Assembly: GCF_037039395.1 (NCBI RefSeq)
Contig: NZ_CP146242.1
Location: forward strand, 1,656,001-1,720,000
Source: Agrobacterium vitis
GTDB lineage: Bacteria; Pseudomonadota; Alphaproteobacteria; Rhizobiales; Rhizobiaceae
Direction of reading: 5' to 3'
Length of the DNA stretch: 64,000 bases
Shown here in pieces: positions 46,305-54,486 of the stretch. Made by a program: the position numbers and the translations under genes. Below the pieces are notes generated by a model. It saw only the letters and a program-made list of their open reading frames with translations. It was not told where the DNA came from and searched no databases. Position 1 is the stretch's first letter; every line of letters starts with the position of its first letter.

Positions 46305-46335
46305 CCTCTACGATTCTACTCAGAACGATGGATCA
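46305..46335 (-). promoter_or_regulatory. putative RpoE-dependent promoter of the CsgA-like SDR
   Basis: Minus strand: TGATCC (plus 46330-46335), 19 bases, TAGAGG (plus 46305-46310). The -35 is a perfect match to the rpoE promoter; the spacer is one base longer. It overlaps the 5' leader of the divergent gene at 46353. Confidence 0.55.
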
Positions 46336-46352
46336 CAGGAGGACTTGGAATC

Positions 46353-46754
46353 ATGTCGTTTCGACGTTTATTGATCAGTATCGCCCTGGTTGCGTGTGCT
46401 ACCGGCACCGCACAGGCCGCCAATGAAAGCCGCTATACCTCCACCGACATCAAAAGCGACATCATCGGCAAGCGCATCTATCTCGCCACGCCGATGGGCG
46501 GGGAGTTTCCGCTGAATTATCGCACAAGTGGGGTCGTTGATGGCTCGGGGGAAGCTCTGGGGCTCGGTCGCTTCGTGAAGCCCAATGATACCGGCAAATG
46601 GTGGATCAATGGCGACCGCCTCTGCCAGCGCTTTACCACCTGGTATAAAGGCACGCCGATGTGTTTCGAGCTCTATAAAACCGGCGACAAAAGCCTCAAC
46701 TGGATCCGCGACAATGGCCAGAAGGGGACAGCCCGAATCGGGCAATCCCTGTAA
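46353..46754 (+). CDS. small secreted protein, unknown function
   Basis: A 133-residue exported protein: signal peptide MSFRRLLISIALVACATGTAQA, then a compact domain with IIGKRIYLATPMGGEFPLNY and the aromatic/Cys segment GKWWINGDRLCQRFTTWYKG, then TPMCFELYK. Two cysteines could form a disulfide. Such WW-x-LC...W...CF patterns occur in rhizobial secreted proteins of unknown role. AGGAGG ten bases upstream fixes the start. Confidence 0.78.
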   Translation: MSFRRLLISIALVACATGTAQAANESRYTSTDIKSDIIGKRIYLATPMGGEFPLNYRTSGVVDGSGEALGLGRFVKPNDTGKWWINGDRLCQRFTTWYKGTPMCFELYKTGDKSLNWIRDNGQKGTARIGQSL

Positions 46755-46767
46755 TTCGAGGTGGCAA

Positions 46768-47247
46768 ATGGTGGAGCCTTTTGACCAATGGGACATTCAA
46801 CCGTTTGGAAAATTGAAGCCGATTCCCTATACCGCACGATTTTCACCGGCGGAATATGAAACGATAAAGAGAGGTTTCATTCCAAATTGCATGGAGGATA
46901 AGTGGGTTATTTTCTTCGCCGCTCACTCACTGTTTCTCCATCGGAGCTGGACGGGGGCGGCTGTATATCGCGTTGATTTTTCTGGAAGATCGAACACGTT
47001 TAATGTCAAAAATGCTTATGTTGACGAAGCTGTCTGTCAAAAAGACAATAACGCTTATGACGCAGCAATATTATCCTTTTTAATCGACAATATTCTTCTC
47101 TCCAGAAATTCACCGTTTCCTATGATCGAAGCAAACAAAGGTTTGCCGTCCGGTGCCTATCAGCATCATATTGCAGGCACCGGATACAGGGAAACATCTT
47201 TCAAACCTCCCCGTCCCTGGTGGAGGTTTTGGGGAAGGGACCATTAA
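46768..47247 (+). CDS. small cytosolic protein with HRSWTG motif, unknown function
   Basis: A 159-residue protein without signal peptide. KWVIFFAAHSLFLHRSWTGA near residue 50 resembles a recurring W...F/Y...HRSWTG...Y pattern in scattered bacterial proteins whose role I do not know. The middle of the gene is AT-richer than its surroundings (about 46960-47130), which may mark recent acquisition. Start ATG at 46768 has GAGG upstream. It begins 13 bases after the secreted-protein gene and its stop overlaps that of iolB, convergent. Confidence 0.7.
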   Translation: MVEPFDQWDIQPFGKLKPIPYTARFSPAEYETIKRGFIPNCMEDKWVIFFAAHSLFLHRSWTGAAVYRVDFSGRSNTFNVKNAYVDEAVCQKDNNAYDAAILSFLIDNILLSRNSPFPMIEANKGLPSGAYQHHIAGTGYRETSFKPPRPWWRFWGRDH

Positions 47248-48062
47248 GCGTTTGGCGGATTGTCGCGTTTGAAAATCCAGTCATGGTCCGGGTGGTTCTG
47301 AAAGCGCCATTTGCGCATTGGGCCTGCCATGACATTGAGATAATACATCTCATAGCCATAAGGGGCGCCACACGGATGGTGGCCCTTGGGCACCAGAACA
47401 ACATCTCCATCGGAGACGGCCATGGTTTCATCGAGCGAGCCATCTTCGGTAAAGACGCGCTGAAAGCCAAAGCCTTGAGCCGGATTCAAACGGTGATAAT
47501 AGGTCTCTTCCAGATAGGTCATATCCGGGAAATTATCTTCATCGTGCCGGTGCGGCGGATAGGATGACCAATTGCCCTGCGGGGTAAACACTTCTGTCAC
47601 CAGCAGGCTATCGGCCACATCACGCTCTTCCATGGCGATGGGGAAGATATAGCGGGTGTTGGCTCCCTTGCCGCGCTCGGTCAGCGCCACACCTGCCGGG
47701 CCAATCACCTGTGCCTCGCGGCCCGGCTTTGCGGGGGCGGTGCAGATGGCCAGTGTCACATCCGTGGTGGCTATGGCGCTCCACTCGCTGCCTGCCGGGA
47801 TATAAACGCAATGGGGCGGCTTTTTCTCAAACACATTCATGCGGTCGCCAAGCTCGCCAAAACTTTTGCCCGCACCCGAAATCTCGGCCTTGCCCTCGAC
47901 CAGCACCAGAATCACTTCCGTCTCGCCCGTCTGCTCGGCAGCCTTTTCGCCCGCCTTCAGCTTGTAAAGCCCAAAGCCGACATAGCCCCAATTGGCGCTT
48001 TCCGGGGTGATGTCATGTACTTTTCCGGCGGTGGCCGCAGGTTTGCGTAAAAGATTGGTCAT
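47244..48062 (-). CDS. iolB: 5-deoxy-glucuronate isomerase
   Basis: Isomerises 5-deoxy-glucuronate to 2-deoxy-5-keto-gluconate in myo-inositol catabolism. The 272-residue bicupin has YPPHRHDEDNFPDMTYLEETYYHR with the metal-binding histidines and glutamates near residue 170, and KGHHPCGAPYGYEMYYLNVMAG near residue 230. ATGA overlap with the small membrane gene upstream indicates co-transcription. Last gene of the iol block on this strand. Confidence 0.95.
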   Translation of the reverse strand: MTNLLRKPAATAGKVHDITPESANWGYVGFGLYKLKAGEKAAEQTGETEVILVLVEGKAEISGAGKSFGELGDRMNVFEKKPPHCVYIPAGSEWSAIATTDVTLAICTAPAKPGREAQVIGPAGVALTERGKGANTRYIFPIAMEERDVADSLLVTEVFTPQGNWSSYPPHRHDEDNFPDMTYLEETYYHRLNPAQGFGFQRVFTEDGSLDETMAVSDGDVVLVPKGHHPCGAPYGYEMYYLNVMAGPMRKWRFQNHPDHDWIFKRDNPPNA

Positions 48063-48265
48063 TTTTCATCTCCCTTTCCCGATGTTTTGTAAAACACCCA
48101 GAACAGTTGCAGACCGGCGTAAAAACCAAGCGCCAGCGAAATCATCGCCCAGGTTTGAGACCCATTATAAAGTTCGATCCCCGCCCAAACCAGCGGCACC
48201 AGCACCACCAGAATGCGCACCCAGAGCGGCTTGAAGAACGGGTGGTGGGGATCGAGAAATTGCAT
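48059..48265 (-). CDS. small membrane protein in the iol cluster
   Basis: A 68-residue protein with two hydrophobic segments (PLWVRILVVLVPLVWAGIEL and MISLALGFYAGLQLFWVFYK) and a charged tail. No assigned family. Its stop overlaps the iolB start (ATGA). Its presence between iolE and iolB suggests a role in inositol use or mere carriage in the operon; I cannot tell. The ATG at 48265 precedes the DPHHPFFKPLW segment. Confidence 0.75.
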   Translation of the reverse strand: MQFLDPHHPFFKPLWVRILVVLVPLVWAGIELYNGSQTWAMISLALGFYAGLQLFWVFYKTSGKGDEK

Positions 48266-48353
48266 TGGCTTACCTTGTGGTGAGCGGAGCGGAGTCAGCA
48301 CCGTTCCGGAGTCTGCGTGGTGGGAGTGACATAGCACAGGTCGGTGCTTGCTT

Positions 48354-48531
48354 AACCCCCCTCTGTCCTGCCGGACATCTCCCCCTCCAGGGGGAGATGG
48401 ATGTGGGGCCTACCCCTCGTTCCCTTTGTCTTTCCTGCGAAAATGCTGGGTTGACAAAATGGGTGGGCAACTCCATCCGATCTCCCCCCTTGAGGGGGAG
48501 ATGGTCGGCAGACCAGAGGGGGGTGGCCCCT
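48354..48531. repeat. large imperfect inverted repeat between iolE and the small membrane gene
   Basis: Left arm (about 48354-48399) CCCCCCTCTGTCCTGCCGG ... CATCTCCCCCTCCAGGGGGAGAT; right arm (about 48480-48531) complementary, ATCTCCCCCCTTGAGGGGGA ... GGTCGGCAGACCAGAGGGGGG. Each arm also contains an inner CTCCCCCT-AGGGGGAG hairpin. This is a common type of dispersed rhizobial palindromic element and would fold strongly in RNA inside the iol transcript. Confidence 0.85.
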
Positions 48532-48543
48532 TGCTCCGACCGA

Positions 48544-49446
48544 TTAAGCCGCCTTATCCAACCCCGCAGCCTTGGCCATGGCCTTCAACGAGGCAAGACC
48601 CAAGCTCTGGTAATCATAAGGATTACGCACATCCGGGTCCTGCTCGGCCTCAATCACCAGCCAACCTTCATAGCCATGTTCACCAGCAATTTTCAGCACG
48701 GGTGGGAAATTCACACCCCCCTCACTATCGCCCGGCACGGTGAACACGCCACGGCGCACACCCTCAAGGAAGGAGAGCTTTTCATCGCGCACCTGTTTGG
48801 CAATCACCGGGCGGATGTTTTTGGCATGGATATGACCCACGCGGCCCATATAGTTGGTTGCCACGCGCTCCGGGTTTCCGCCGCCAAACAGGCAATGGCC
48901 GGTATCCAGCAACAACTTGGCATGCGGGCCAGTGTTGGCCATCAGCTTGTCGATTTCTTCTTCGCTCTCAACAATCGTGCCCATGTGGTGGTGGTAAACC
49001 AGAGCAATGCCCTGAGACGCAGCAAATTCGGCTAGTGCTTCCACGCCTGCGCCGAAGCTTGCCCACTCAGCATCCGCCAGTTTCGGGCGATCATTCACCG
49101 GCTTGTCGTCATCGCCATGAATAGCATTCGATGTTTCGCAGACGATGATCACCTTGCTGCCCATGGCCTTCAACAGGTCCAGTGCAGGCTGCATTGCTGC
49201 CTTTTCATCCTCAATCGAATTGGTCAGCAGGTTCAGCGAATGCCAGCCGGAGACATAGCGAAGCCCGCGTGGCTCCAACACAGCCTTCAGAGCCGCTGGT
49301 TCCTGCGGGAATTTATGGCCCTTCTCAATGCCGTCGAAGCCGATTTTGGCGGTTTCATCCAGGCATTGGTCGAGGCTAATGTGGGCACCCAGCGTACGGT
49401 CATCGTCATTGGACCAGGCAATCGGGTTGGTTCCGTAGAAAATCAT
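48544..49446 (-). CDS. iolE: 2-keto-myo-inositol dehydratase
   Basis: Dehydrates scyllo-inosose (2-keto-myo-inositol) in the second step of inositol catabolism. The 300-residue TIM-barrel of the AP-endonuclease 2/xylose-isomerase superfamily has [13 protein letters not shown] at the N terminus, [39 protein letters not shown] and [25 protein letters not shown]. The ATG at 49446 is one base after the iolD stop. Confidence 0.95.
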   Translation of the reverse strand: MIFYGTNPIAWSNDDDRTLGAHISLDQCLDETAKIGFDGIEKGHKFPQEPAALKAVLEPRGLRYVSGWHSLNLLTNSIEDEKAAMQPALDLLKAMGSKVIIVCETSNAIHGDDDKPVNDRPKLADAEWASFGAGVEALAEFAASQGIALVYHHHMGTIVESEEEIDKLMANTGPHAKLLLDTGHCLFGGGNPERVATNYMGRVGHIHAKNIRPVIAKQVRDEKLSFLEGVRRGVFTVPGDSEGGVNFPPVLKIAGEHGYEGWLVIEAEQDPDVRNPYDYQSLGLASLKAMAKAAGLDKAA

Positions 49447-49447
49447 C

Positions 49448-51271
49448 TTAATATCTTTCCTTGAGCGCTGCCTCGTAGCGGGCGCGAGCCTGTTGCACTT
49501 CATCTCTAGCTGATACTTCCGGCACCGCCACATCCCACCAGTACCCGCCAGCTTCAGGCGTTGGGTAAGGATCGGTGTCGATGACAATTACGGTGGGTCT
49601 TGTGGCCTCGCGAGCACTGGCCAAAGCGGTTTCCAGCTCGGCAATGGTGGTTACTTTGCTTGAATCGGCACCCATGGATGCGGCGTGGGCGGCAAAATCG
49701 ATCTGCGGAGCGTGGATATGCGAGGTATGGGCGTAGAGATTGTTAAACTCCGCCCCGCCCGTGCCCATTTGCAGCCGGTTGATGCAGCCGTAACCGCGGT
49801 TATCGGTAATGACAACGGTGATTTTCACGCCCAGAGCGCAGGCTGTGACCAGCTCGGAATTCATCATCATGTAAGAGCCGTCGCCGACCATGACGATCAC
49901 GTCACGCTCCGGCTCGGCCATCTTGATGCCCATGCCGCCGGCAATCTCATAGCCCATGCAGGAGAAGCCATATTCCATATGATAGGACAGCGGCAGTTTG
50001 GACTTCCAGAGCTGGTGCAGCTCGCCCGGCATGGTGCCAGCGGCGCACATAACCACCGTATTGTCGCGCGAGGCGCGCTGAACGGCCCCAATCACCTGCA
50101 TGTCGGTGGGCAGGCTGTTGCCATCCTTCGGTGGGGCTGTGACGGCATCGGCCTTTGCGAACCAATCGGCCTTCAGGCCTACATCCGGTGTGGCAAAACG
50201 ATGCTCACCCAGAGCTTTTGAGATCAGCTCCAGACCGATTTTCGCATCCGCCACTAAGGGCAAAGCATCATGCTTGGCGCTGTCATAAGGCTGCACATTC
50301 AGCGCCAGAATCTTGCGGTTGGGGTTCTTGAACAGCGCCCACGACCCGGTGGTAAAATCCTGAAACCGTGTGCCAACACCGATCACGAGATCCGCACCCT
50401 CGCAAATCGTGTTGGCACTGGCCGCACCCGTCACGCCGACGGGTCCGAAATTCAGCGCGTCATCCCAGGGCAGGGCCGATTTTCCGGCCTGGGTTTCCAC
50501 CACCGGAATCTGGTGTTTTTGCGCAAAATCCCCCAGGGTTTGGGTGGCACCGGAAAAATGCACGCCGCCGCCTGCAACAATTACCGGATTCTTTGCGGAT
50601 TTGATGGCGGCAATCGCCGTTTCCAGCTCAAACGAATCCGGCTGCGGACGGCGGATGTGCCAGATTTTTGGTGCAAAAAAGCTCTCAGGATAATCATAGG
50701 CTTCGGCCTGCGTATCCTGACAAAAGGCCAGTGTTACCGGGCCGCAATCGGCGGGGTCTGTCATGGTGCGAAAGGCGCGGGGAAGCGCGGTGAGCAAATG
50801 TTCGGGCCGGGAAATGCGGTCGAAATAGCGGCTGACGGGGCGAAAGCAATCATTGGCTGACATCACGCCATCATTGAAATCTTCCACCTGCTGCAACACC
50901 GGATCAGGTCCGCGATTGGCAAAGACATCACCGGGCAGAAGCAGAACCGGCAGGCGGTTAACATGCGCCAAGGCCGCCGCCGTGACCATGTTCAGCGCAC
51001 CGGGACCAATGGAGGAGGTGACAGCCATAGCGCGGCGGCGGCCAAGCTGTTTGGCATAGGCAATAGCCGCGTGCGCCATGGATTGCTCATTCTGGCCGCG
51101 CCATGTGGTGACGCTGTCTTTCGCGCCCTGCAAAGCCTCGCCCAGACCCGCAACATTGCCGTGACCAAAAATGGCCCAGACGCCAGCAATAAACGGCACG
51201 CCTTCCGGCGTCATCTGATTGGCAAGGTAGCGCACCAGAGCCTGAGCGGCTGTCAAACGCACCGTTTTCAT
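49448..51271 (-). CDS. iolD: 3D-(3,5/4)-trihydroxycyclohexane-1,2-dione hydrolase
   Basis: Thiamine diphosphate enzyme that opens the inositol-derived ring to 5-deoxy-glucuronate. At 607 residues it shows the TPP layout: N-terminal [16 protein letters not shown] and [13 protein letters not shown], central NAD/FAD-like [13 protein letters not shown], and C-terminal TPP motif [16 protein letters not shown] (GDG-x-NN type). First gene of the iolDE-orf-iolB block, with its own promoter region containing paired palindromes. Confidence 0.95.
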   Translation of the reverse strand: MKTVRLTAAQALVRYLANQMTPEGVPFIAGVWAIFGHGNVAGLGEALQGAKDSVTTWRGQNEQSMAHAAIAYAKQLGRRRAMAVTSSIGPGALNMVTAAALAHVNRLPVLLLPGDVFANRGPDPVLQQVEDFNDGVMSANDCFRPVSRYFDRISRPEHLLTALPRAFRTMTDPADCGPVTLAFCQDTQAEAYDYPESFFAPKIWHIRRPQPDSFELETAIAAIKSAKNPVIVAGGGVHFSGATQTLGDFAQKHQIPVVETQAGKSALPWDDALNFGPVGVTGAASANTICEGADLVIGVGTRFQDFTTGSWALFKNPNRKILALNVQPYDSAKHDALPLVADAKIGLELISKALGEHRFATPDVGLKADWFAKADAVTAPPKDGNSLPTDMQVIGAVQRASRDNTVVMCAAGTMPGELHQLWKSKLPLSYHMEYGFSCMGYEIAGGMGIKMAEPERDVIVMVGDGSYMMMNSELVTACALGVKITVVITDNRGYGCINRLQMGTGGAEFNNLYAHTSHIHAPQIDFAAHAASMGADSSKVTTIAELETALASAREATRPTVIVIDTDPYPTPEAGGYWWDVAVPEVSARDEVQQARARYEAALKERY

Positions 51272-51292
51272 GTGTCTCTCTCCCTGAAATCC

Positions 51293-51352
51293 TAGTGCAC
51301 TGACGCATTCACTTCGTTCATGCTATAGTGCACTAGCCTTTTGTTTATGCAA
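51293..51352 (-). promoter_or_regulatory. iolD promoter with twin TAGTGCACTA operators
   Basis: TAGTGCACTG (51293-51302) and the perfect palindrome TAGTGCACTA (51326-51335) are 33 bp apart centre to centre, three helical turns. On the minus strand TTGCAT (plus 51347-51352) and ACTATA (plus 51324-51329), 17 bp apart, make a promoter with the upstream operator over its -10. This motif differs from the IolR-like site at idhA. Confidence 0.65.
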
Positions 51353-51402
51353 CGATTTTTCCAAACTCGGCTGTCGTCTCCGTTTGGATCGATGCAGTAG
51401 GA

Positions 51403-53307
51403 TCAGGCGCTTGCGCGCGCCTTATCCCAGACCTGACACAGCGATGTGTATTTACCCACCATGTCAGCAATCGCATCATCATCCGATAGTGTGCCAGCTA
51501 ACCACTTGCGAGCCGCATCGCCAAAAATAGTGCGCCCCACCGCAAAGCCCTTGACCAGATCAAAGCTGGCAGCCGTTTTAAAGCTCTCCTCCAGCTCTGC
51601 CGCTGGCGCATCCAGACCCAGCACAACAATGCCCCGCGTATAGGGATCGTTGCGGGAAATGGCGTCAACGGCGTTGGCCCAAGCGGCTTTCGTCTTCATC
51701 GGCTCCAGCTTCCACCAATCGGGGTAGACGCCAATGTCGTAGAAGCGCTGGATGATGGTCGCCGCTGTATCATCATCCGTTGACCCAACCTTGGACGGGA
51801 TAATCTCCAGCAGCATTTCAAGCCGGTTACGGCGCGCAGCCGTGAAAAGGCGTTTTACCGTATTTTCTTGGTTTTCCTTCAAGGCCGCATCATCATCGGG
51901 ATGGTAGAAGCACAAAACCTTGACCACATTTTCCACCGGCCATTCGGTGAGGCCACCAAAATCCTCGCCCAGTTCCGGCTCCAATGTCAGCGGGCGCGAG
52001 CCCGGCCATTCGACTGGGCGGCCAATCCAAAGGCCAGACCCGGATGCCTGATAGAGCGCATCACGGCCCAAACGGCTATCACACAAAATGCCATAACCGG
52101 GCTGACCATTGGCCACCTGCTGCGCGGCTTTCAGGCAGAGTTGCTTGAAGGCACCGATCCGCTCATGGGAAACACCGGCCTCATCACACATGGCTTCCAG
52201 TTGCATGCGGTGATCGAAGGCAAACACCCGCATCTGCGGCCATTCTCCATCACGATTGGTGGACCAATGCACCTGTTCCAGCGCCGCATCCTTGCGCAAA
52301 GCCTTGTTGCGAATGCCGGTTTTGAAGAAATAATCCAGCTCTTCAAGGCTGGGATAGGCGGGCGTACAGCCGTGGCGTGACACCGCAAAAGCACCGCAGG
52401 CGTTGGCATATTTCAAGGCCGTGGGCCAATCCTTACCCGTCAGCCAACCTTTCAGCAGGCCAGACATGAAGCCATCGCCAGCACCCAACACGTTGAACAC
52501 CTCAATGGGGAAGCCTTCGCCGGTCTGCCCATCATCAAGACTGTCTGGAATATTGCCATCAAACACCACGGCACCCAAAGCACCGCGCTTGCACACCAGC
52601 GTGGCCTTGGAAACATTCCGTACCGCCCGCAGCGCTTCCACCGTGTTGGTAGAGCCGCCGGCAATGTGGAATTCTTCTTCCGTGCCGACAATCAGATCAA
52701 ACCAATGCAGGGTGGATTGCAGCTTTGCCGTCACGGCCTGTGATTCGATAAAGCGGCTCTCACCATCGCCATGGCCTGCCAAACCCCAAAGGTTGGGACG
52801 GTAATCAATATCCAGCGCCGTCTTTGCACCATTCTCGCGCGCCAACCGCAGCGCTTTCAGCACCGCAGCTTCGGTATTGGGATGCGACAAATGCGTACCC
52901 GTGACGCAAACACAGCCGGATTCGGCCACAAAAGCCGGATCAATATCATCCTCGCACAAAGCCATATCGGCGCAATTTTCTCTGTAGAAAATCAAAGGAA
53001 ACTGGTGCTCATCGCGAATGCCGAGCAAAACCAGCGCCGTCAGGCGTTTGGGGTCGGTCTTGACGCCGCGCACATCCACGCCTTCGCGCACCAGCTGTTC
53101 GCGGATAAAGCGGCCCATATGCTCATCGCCCACGCGGGTGATCAGGGCAGACTTTAGACCCAACCGGGCGGTGCCTGCTGCAATATTGGTGGGGGAGCCG
53201 CCGATATATTTGTTGAAGGAGGCCATGTCTTCCAAACGGCCACCCACTTGCGCGCCGTAGAGATCAACGGACGAACGGCCGATGGTGATCAGGTCAAGTT
53301 TTGGCAC
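51403..53307 (-). CDS. iolC: 5-dehydro-2-deoxygluconokinase fused to a DUF2090 aldolase-like domain
   Basis: Two-domain protein of 634 residues. Residues 1-325 are a PfkB sugar kinase (IGRSSVDLYGAQVGG, FNKYIGGSPTNIAAGTARLG, and NVLGAGDGFMSGLLKGWL with the catalytic Asp). Residues 335-634 are DUF2090, a class I aldolase-like fold (FAFDHRMQLEAM, VLCFYHPDD, VVLGLDAPAAELEESF). It phosphorylates 2-deoxy-5-keto-gluconate; the second domain may perform the following aldol cleavage. The start is GTG at 53307 with AAGGAGG upstream. This fusion is usual in proteobacteria. Confidence 0.94.
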   Translation of the reverse strand: MPKLDLITIGRSSVDLYGAQVGGRLEDMASFNKYIGGSPTNIAAGTARLGLKSALITRVGDEHMGRFIREQLVREGVDVRGVKTDPKRLTALVLLGIRDEHQFPLIFYRENCADMALCEDDIDPAFVAESGCVCVTGTHLSHPNTEAAVLKALRLARENGAKTALDIDYRPNLWGLAGHGDGESRFIESQAVTAKLQSTLHWFDLIVGTEEEFHIAGGSTNTVEALRAVRNVSKATLVCKRGALGAVVFDGNIPDSLDDGQTGEGFPIEVFNVLGAGDGFMSGLLKGWLTGKDWPTALKYANACGAFAVSRHGCTPAYPSLEELDYFFKTGIRNKALRKDAALEQVHWSTNRDGEWPQMRVFAFDHRMQLEAMCDEAGVSHERIGAFKQLCLKAAQQVANGQPGYGILCDSRLGRDALYQASGSGLWIGRPVEWPGSRPLTLEPELGEDFGGLTEWPVENVVKVLCFYHPDDDAALKENQENTVKRLFTAARRNRLEMLLEIIPSKVGSTDDDTAATIIQRFYDIGVYPDWWKLEPMKTKAAWANAVDAISRNDPYTRGIVVLGLDAPAAELEESFKTAASFDLVKGFAVGRTIFGDAARKWLAGTLSDDDAIADMVGKYTSLCQVWDKARASA

Positions 53308-53394
53308 GCTTTCCTCCTTGGACGCGACAGGGCTTGCGTTGCCTGCCGTCAATGACCTCACTCCCGGAAGGTCATTCTATTATCGCTTAAAAAT

Positions 53395-53408
53395 GGACTA
53401 TATATTCT
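53395..53408 (-). promoter_or_regulatory. putative IolR site upstream of iolC
   Basis: GGAC-TATATA-TTCT, 88 bases before the iolC start. It matches the complement of the idhA site (GGAATATATGTTCT) in 12 of 14 positions. The reported rhizobial IolR motif is GGAA-N6-TTCC. Confidence 0.55.
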
Positions 53409-53434
53409 ATTTTTGAACCCATCAACACAAATGT

Positions 53435-54268
53435 TCAATCCTGCTGCCGGGCCGTTCCTACTGCGACAGAGAGCGCAATGGCCAGACAGAGCGTGGCAGA
53501 GAGTGAGCGGAATGCGCCAAAATCCACCTCGGCAACCGACAGGGTTATCGCCCCGAGTTTGCGAAGCGGATTGACCACCGTATCGGTAATCGCCACCACG
53601 GAAATACCTCGCGCTGAGACCTGCTCAACCAGATCCAGCGTCTCGGTCGAATACGGGGCAAAGGTAATGGCCAGCACCACATCGCCCTCGCGGATGGCAT
53701 GCTGGCTTTCCAGCTTGCCAACGCCACTGTGCAACATGGCCGGAACCGCCATTTTTTCAAAGGCATAGGCAATATAACTTGCGACTGGAAAGGAGCGGCG
53801 CAAGCCGACAATATGGATCATTCCAGCCGCGCTGAGGCAGGCCACAGCCTGTTCCAGCAGGTGCGGATCGACCGTTTGCAGCAATCCCTCCAACGACACG
53901 CGCCCCGCCTCGACAAATTCTGCCAAAAGCGCCGATGGGCTGCCAGATGCTGTTTCGCGCAAATGGTGCAGACGGGTGGAATAATCCGGCCAACCACCAA
54001 CAAAAGAATCCCGAAACAGCTTTTGCATTTCGGAAAATCCAGAAAAACCAAATATTTGGCAAAACCGCATAAAGGCAGAGGGCTGTACGCCCGCACCTTC
54101 AGCCATTTCGGCCACAGTCGAAACGGCAATACGATCTTTATTGGCGGCCACATAGTCCGCGCATTGCTTCAGCCGCTTGGGCAAGGTGTCAGACACCTGC
54201 ACCAACCGTTCTTCAAAGGCTTTAATGCTATCGGGCGCGGAGGTCTCTGCAACTGTGGTGTCAGACAT
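53435..54268 (-). CDS. iolR: RpiR-family regulator of inositol genes
   Basis: A 277-residue regulator. N-terminal RpiR helix-turn-helix (residues 20-95: RLKQCADYVAANKDRIAVST, VQPSAFMRFCQIFGFSGFSE) and C-terminal SIS sugar-phosphate-binding domain (residues 125-260: IHIVGLRRSFPVASYIAYAF, AITFAPYSTETLDLVE, VVAITDTVVNPL). In S. meliloti IolR represses idhA and iolC operons until an inositol catabolite appears. Located between iolC and divergent idhA. Confidence 0.93.
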   Translation of the reverse strand: MSDTTVAETSAPDSIKAFEERLVQVSDTLPKRLKQCADYVAANKDRIAVSTVAEMAEGAGVQPSAFMRFCQIFGFSGFSEMQKLFRDSFVGGWPDYSTRLHHLRETASGSPSALLAEFVEAGRVSLEGLLQTVDPHLLEQAVACLSAAGMIHIVGLRRSFPVASYIAYAFEKMAVPAMLHSGVGKLESQHAIREGDVVLAITFAPYSTETLDLVEQVSARGISVVAITDTVVNPLRKLGAITLSVAEVDFGAFRSLSATLCLAIALSVAVGTARQQD

Positions 54269-54360
54269 GGTTGGTTTATCGCCTCAAATTTTGCATCAAC
54301 GTCTTTGGCGGCAGTGCTCTAAACCGCCTTGACAGGAACACTATCCCAATCTAGCAAAAT

Positions 54361-54374
54361 AGAACATATATTCC
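54361..54374 (+). promoter_or_regulatory. putative IolR site in the iolR-idhA intergenic region
   Basis: AGAA-CATATA-TTCC, one mismatch from GGAA-N6-TTCC. A second partial site GGAA-CACTAT-CCCA lies at 54335-54348. They lie 93-126 bases before iolR and 113-152 before idhA, fitting shared control of both. Confidence 0.6.
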
Positions 54375-54486
54375 AAACGAGGATTGCCGCAACAGCTGAC
54401 ACCTGTCAAAAACTGCGGTGGGTTTGAGAGCGTTTAACGTGTCATGTGCTTGGCCCGAATGGTGCCAGGCCAGGGAGGAGAACATC

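Noticed and set aside
48265..49035. 256-codon plus-strand frame
   Set aside because: It runs through the inverted repeat and antisense to iolE.
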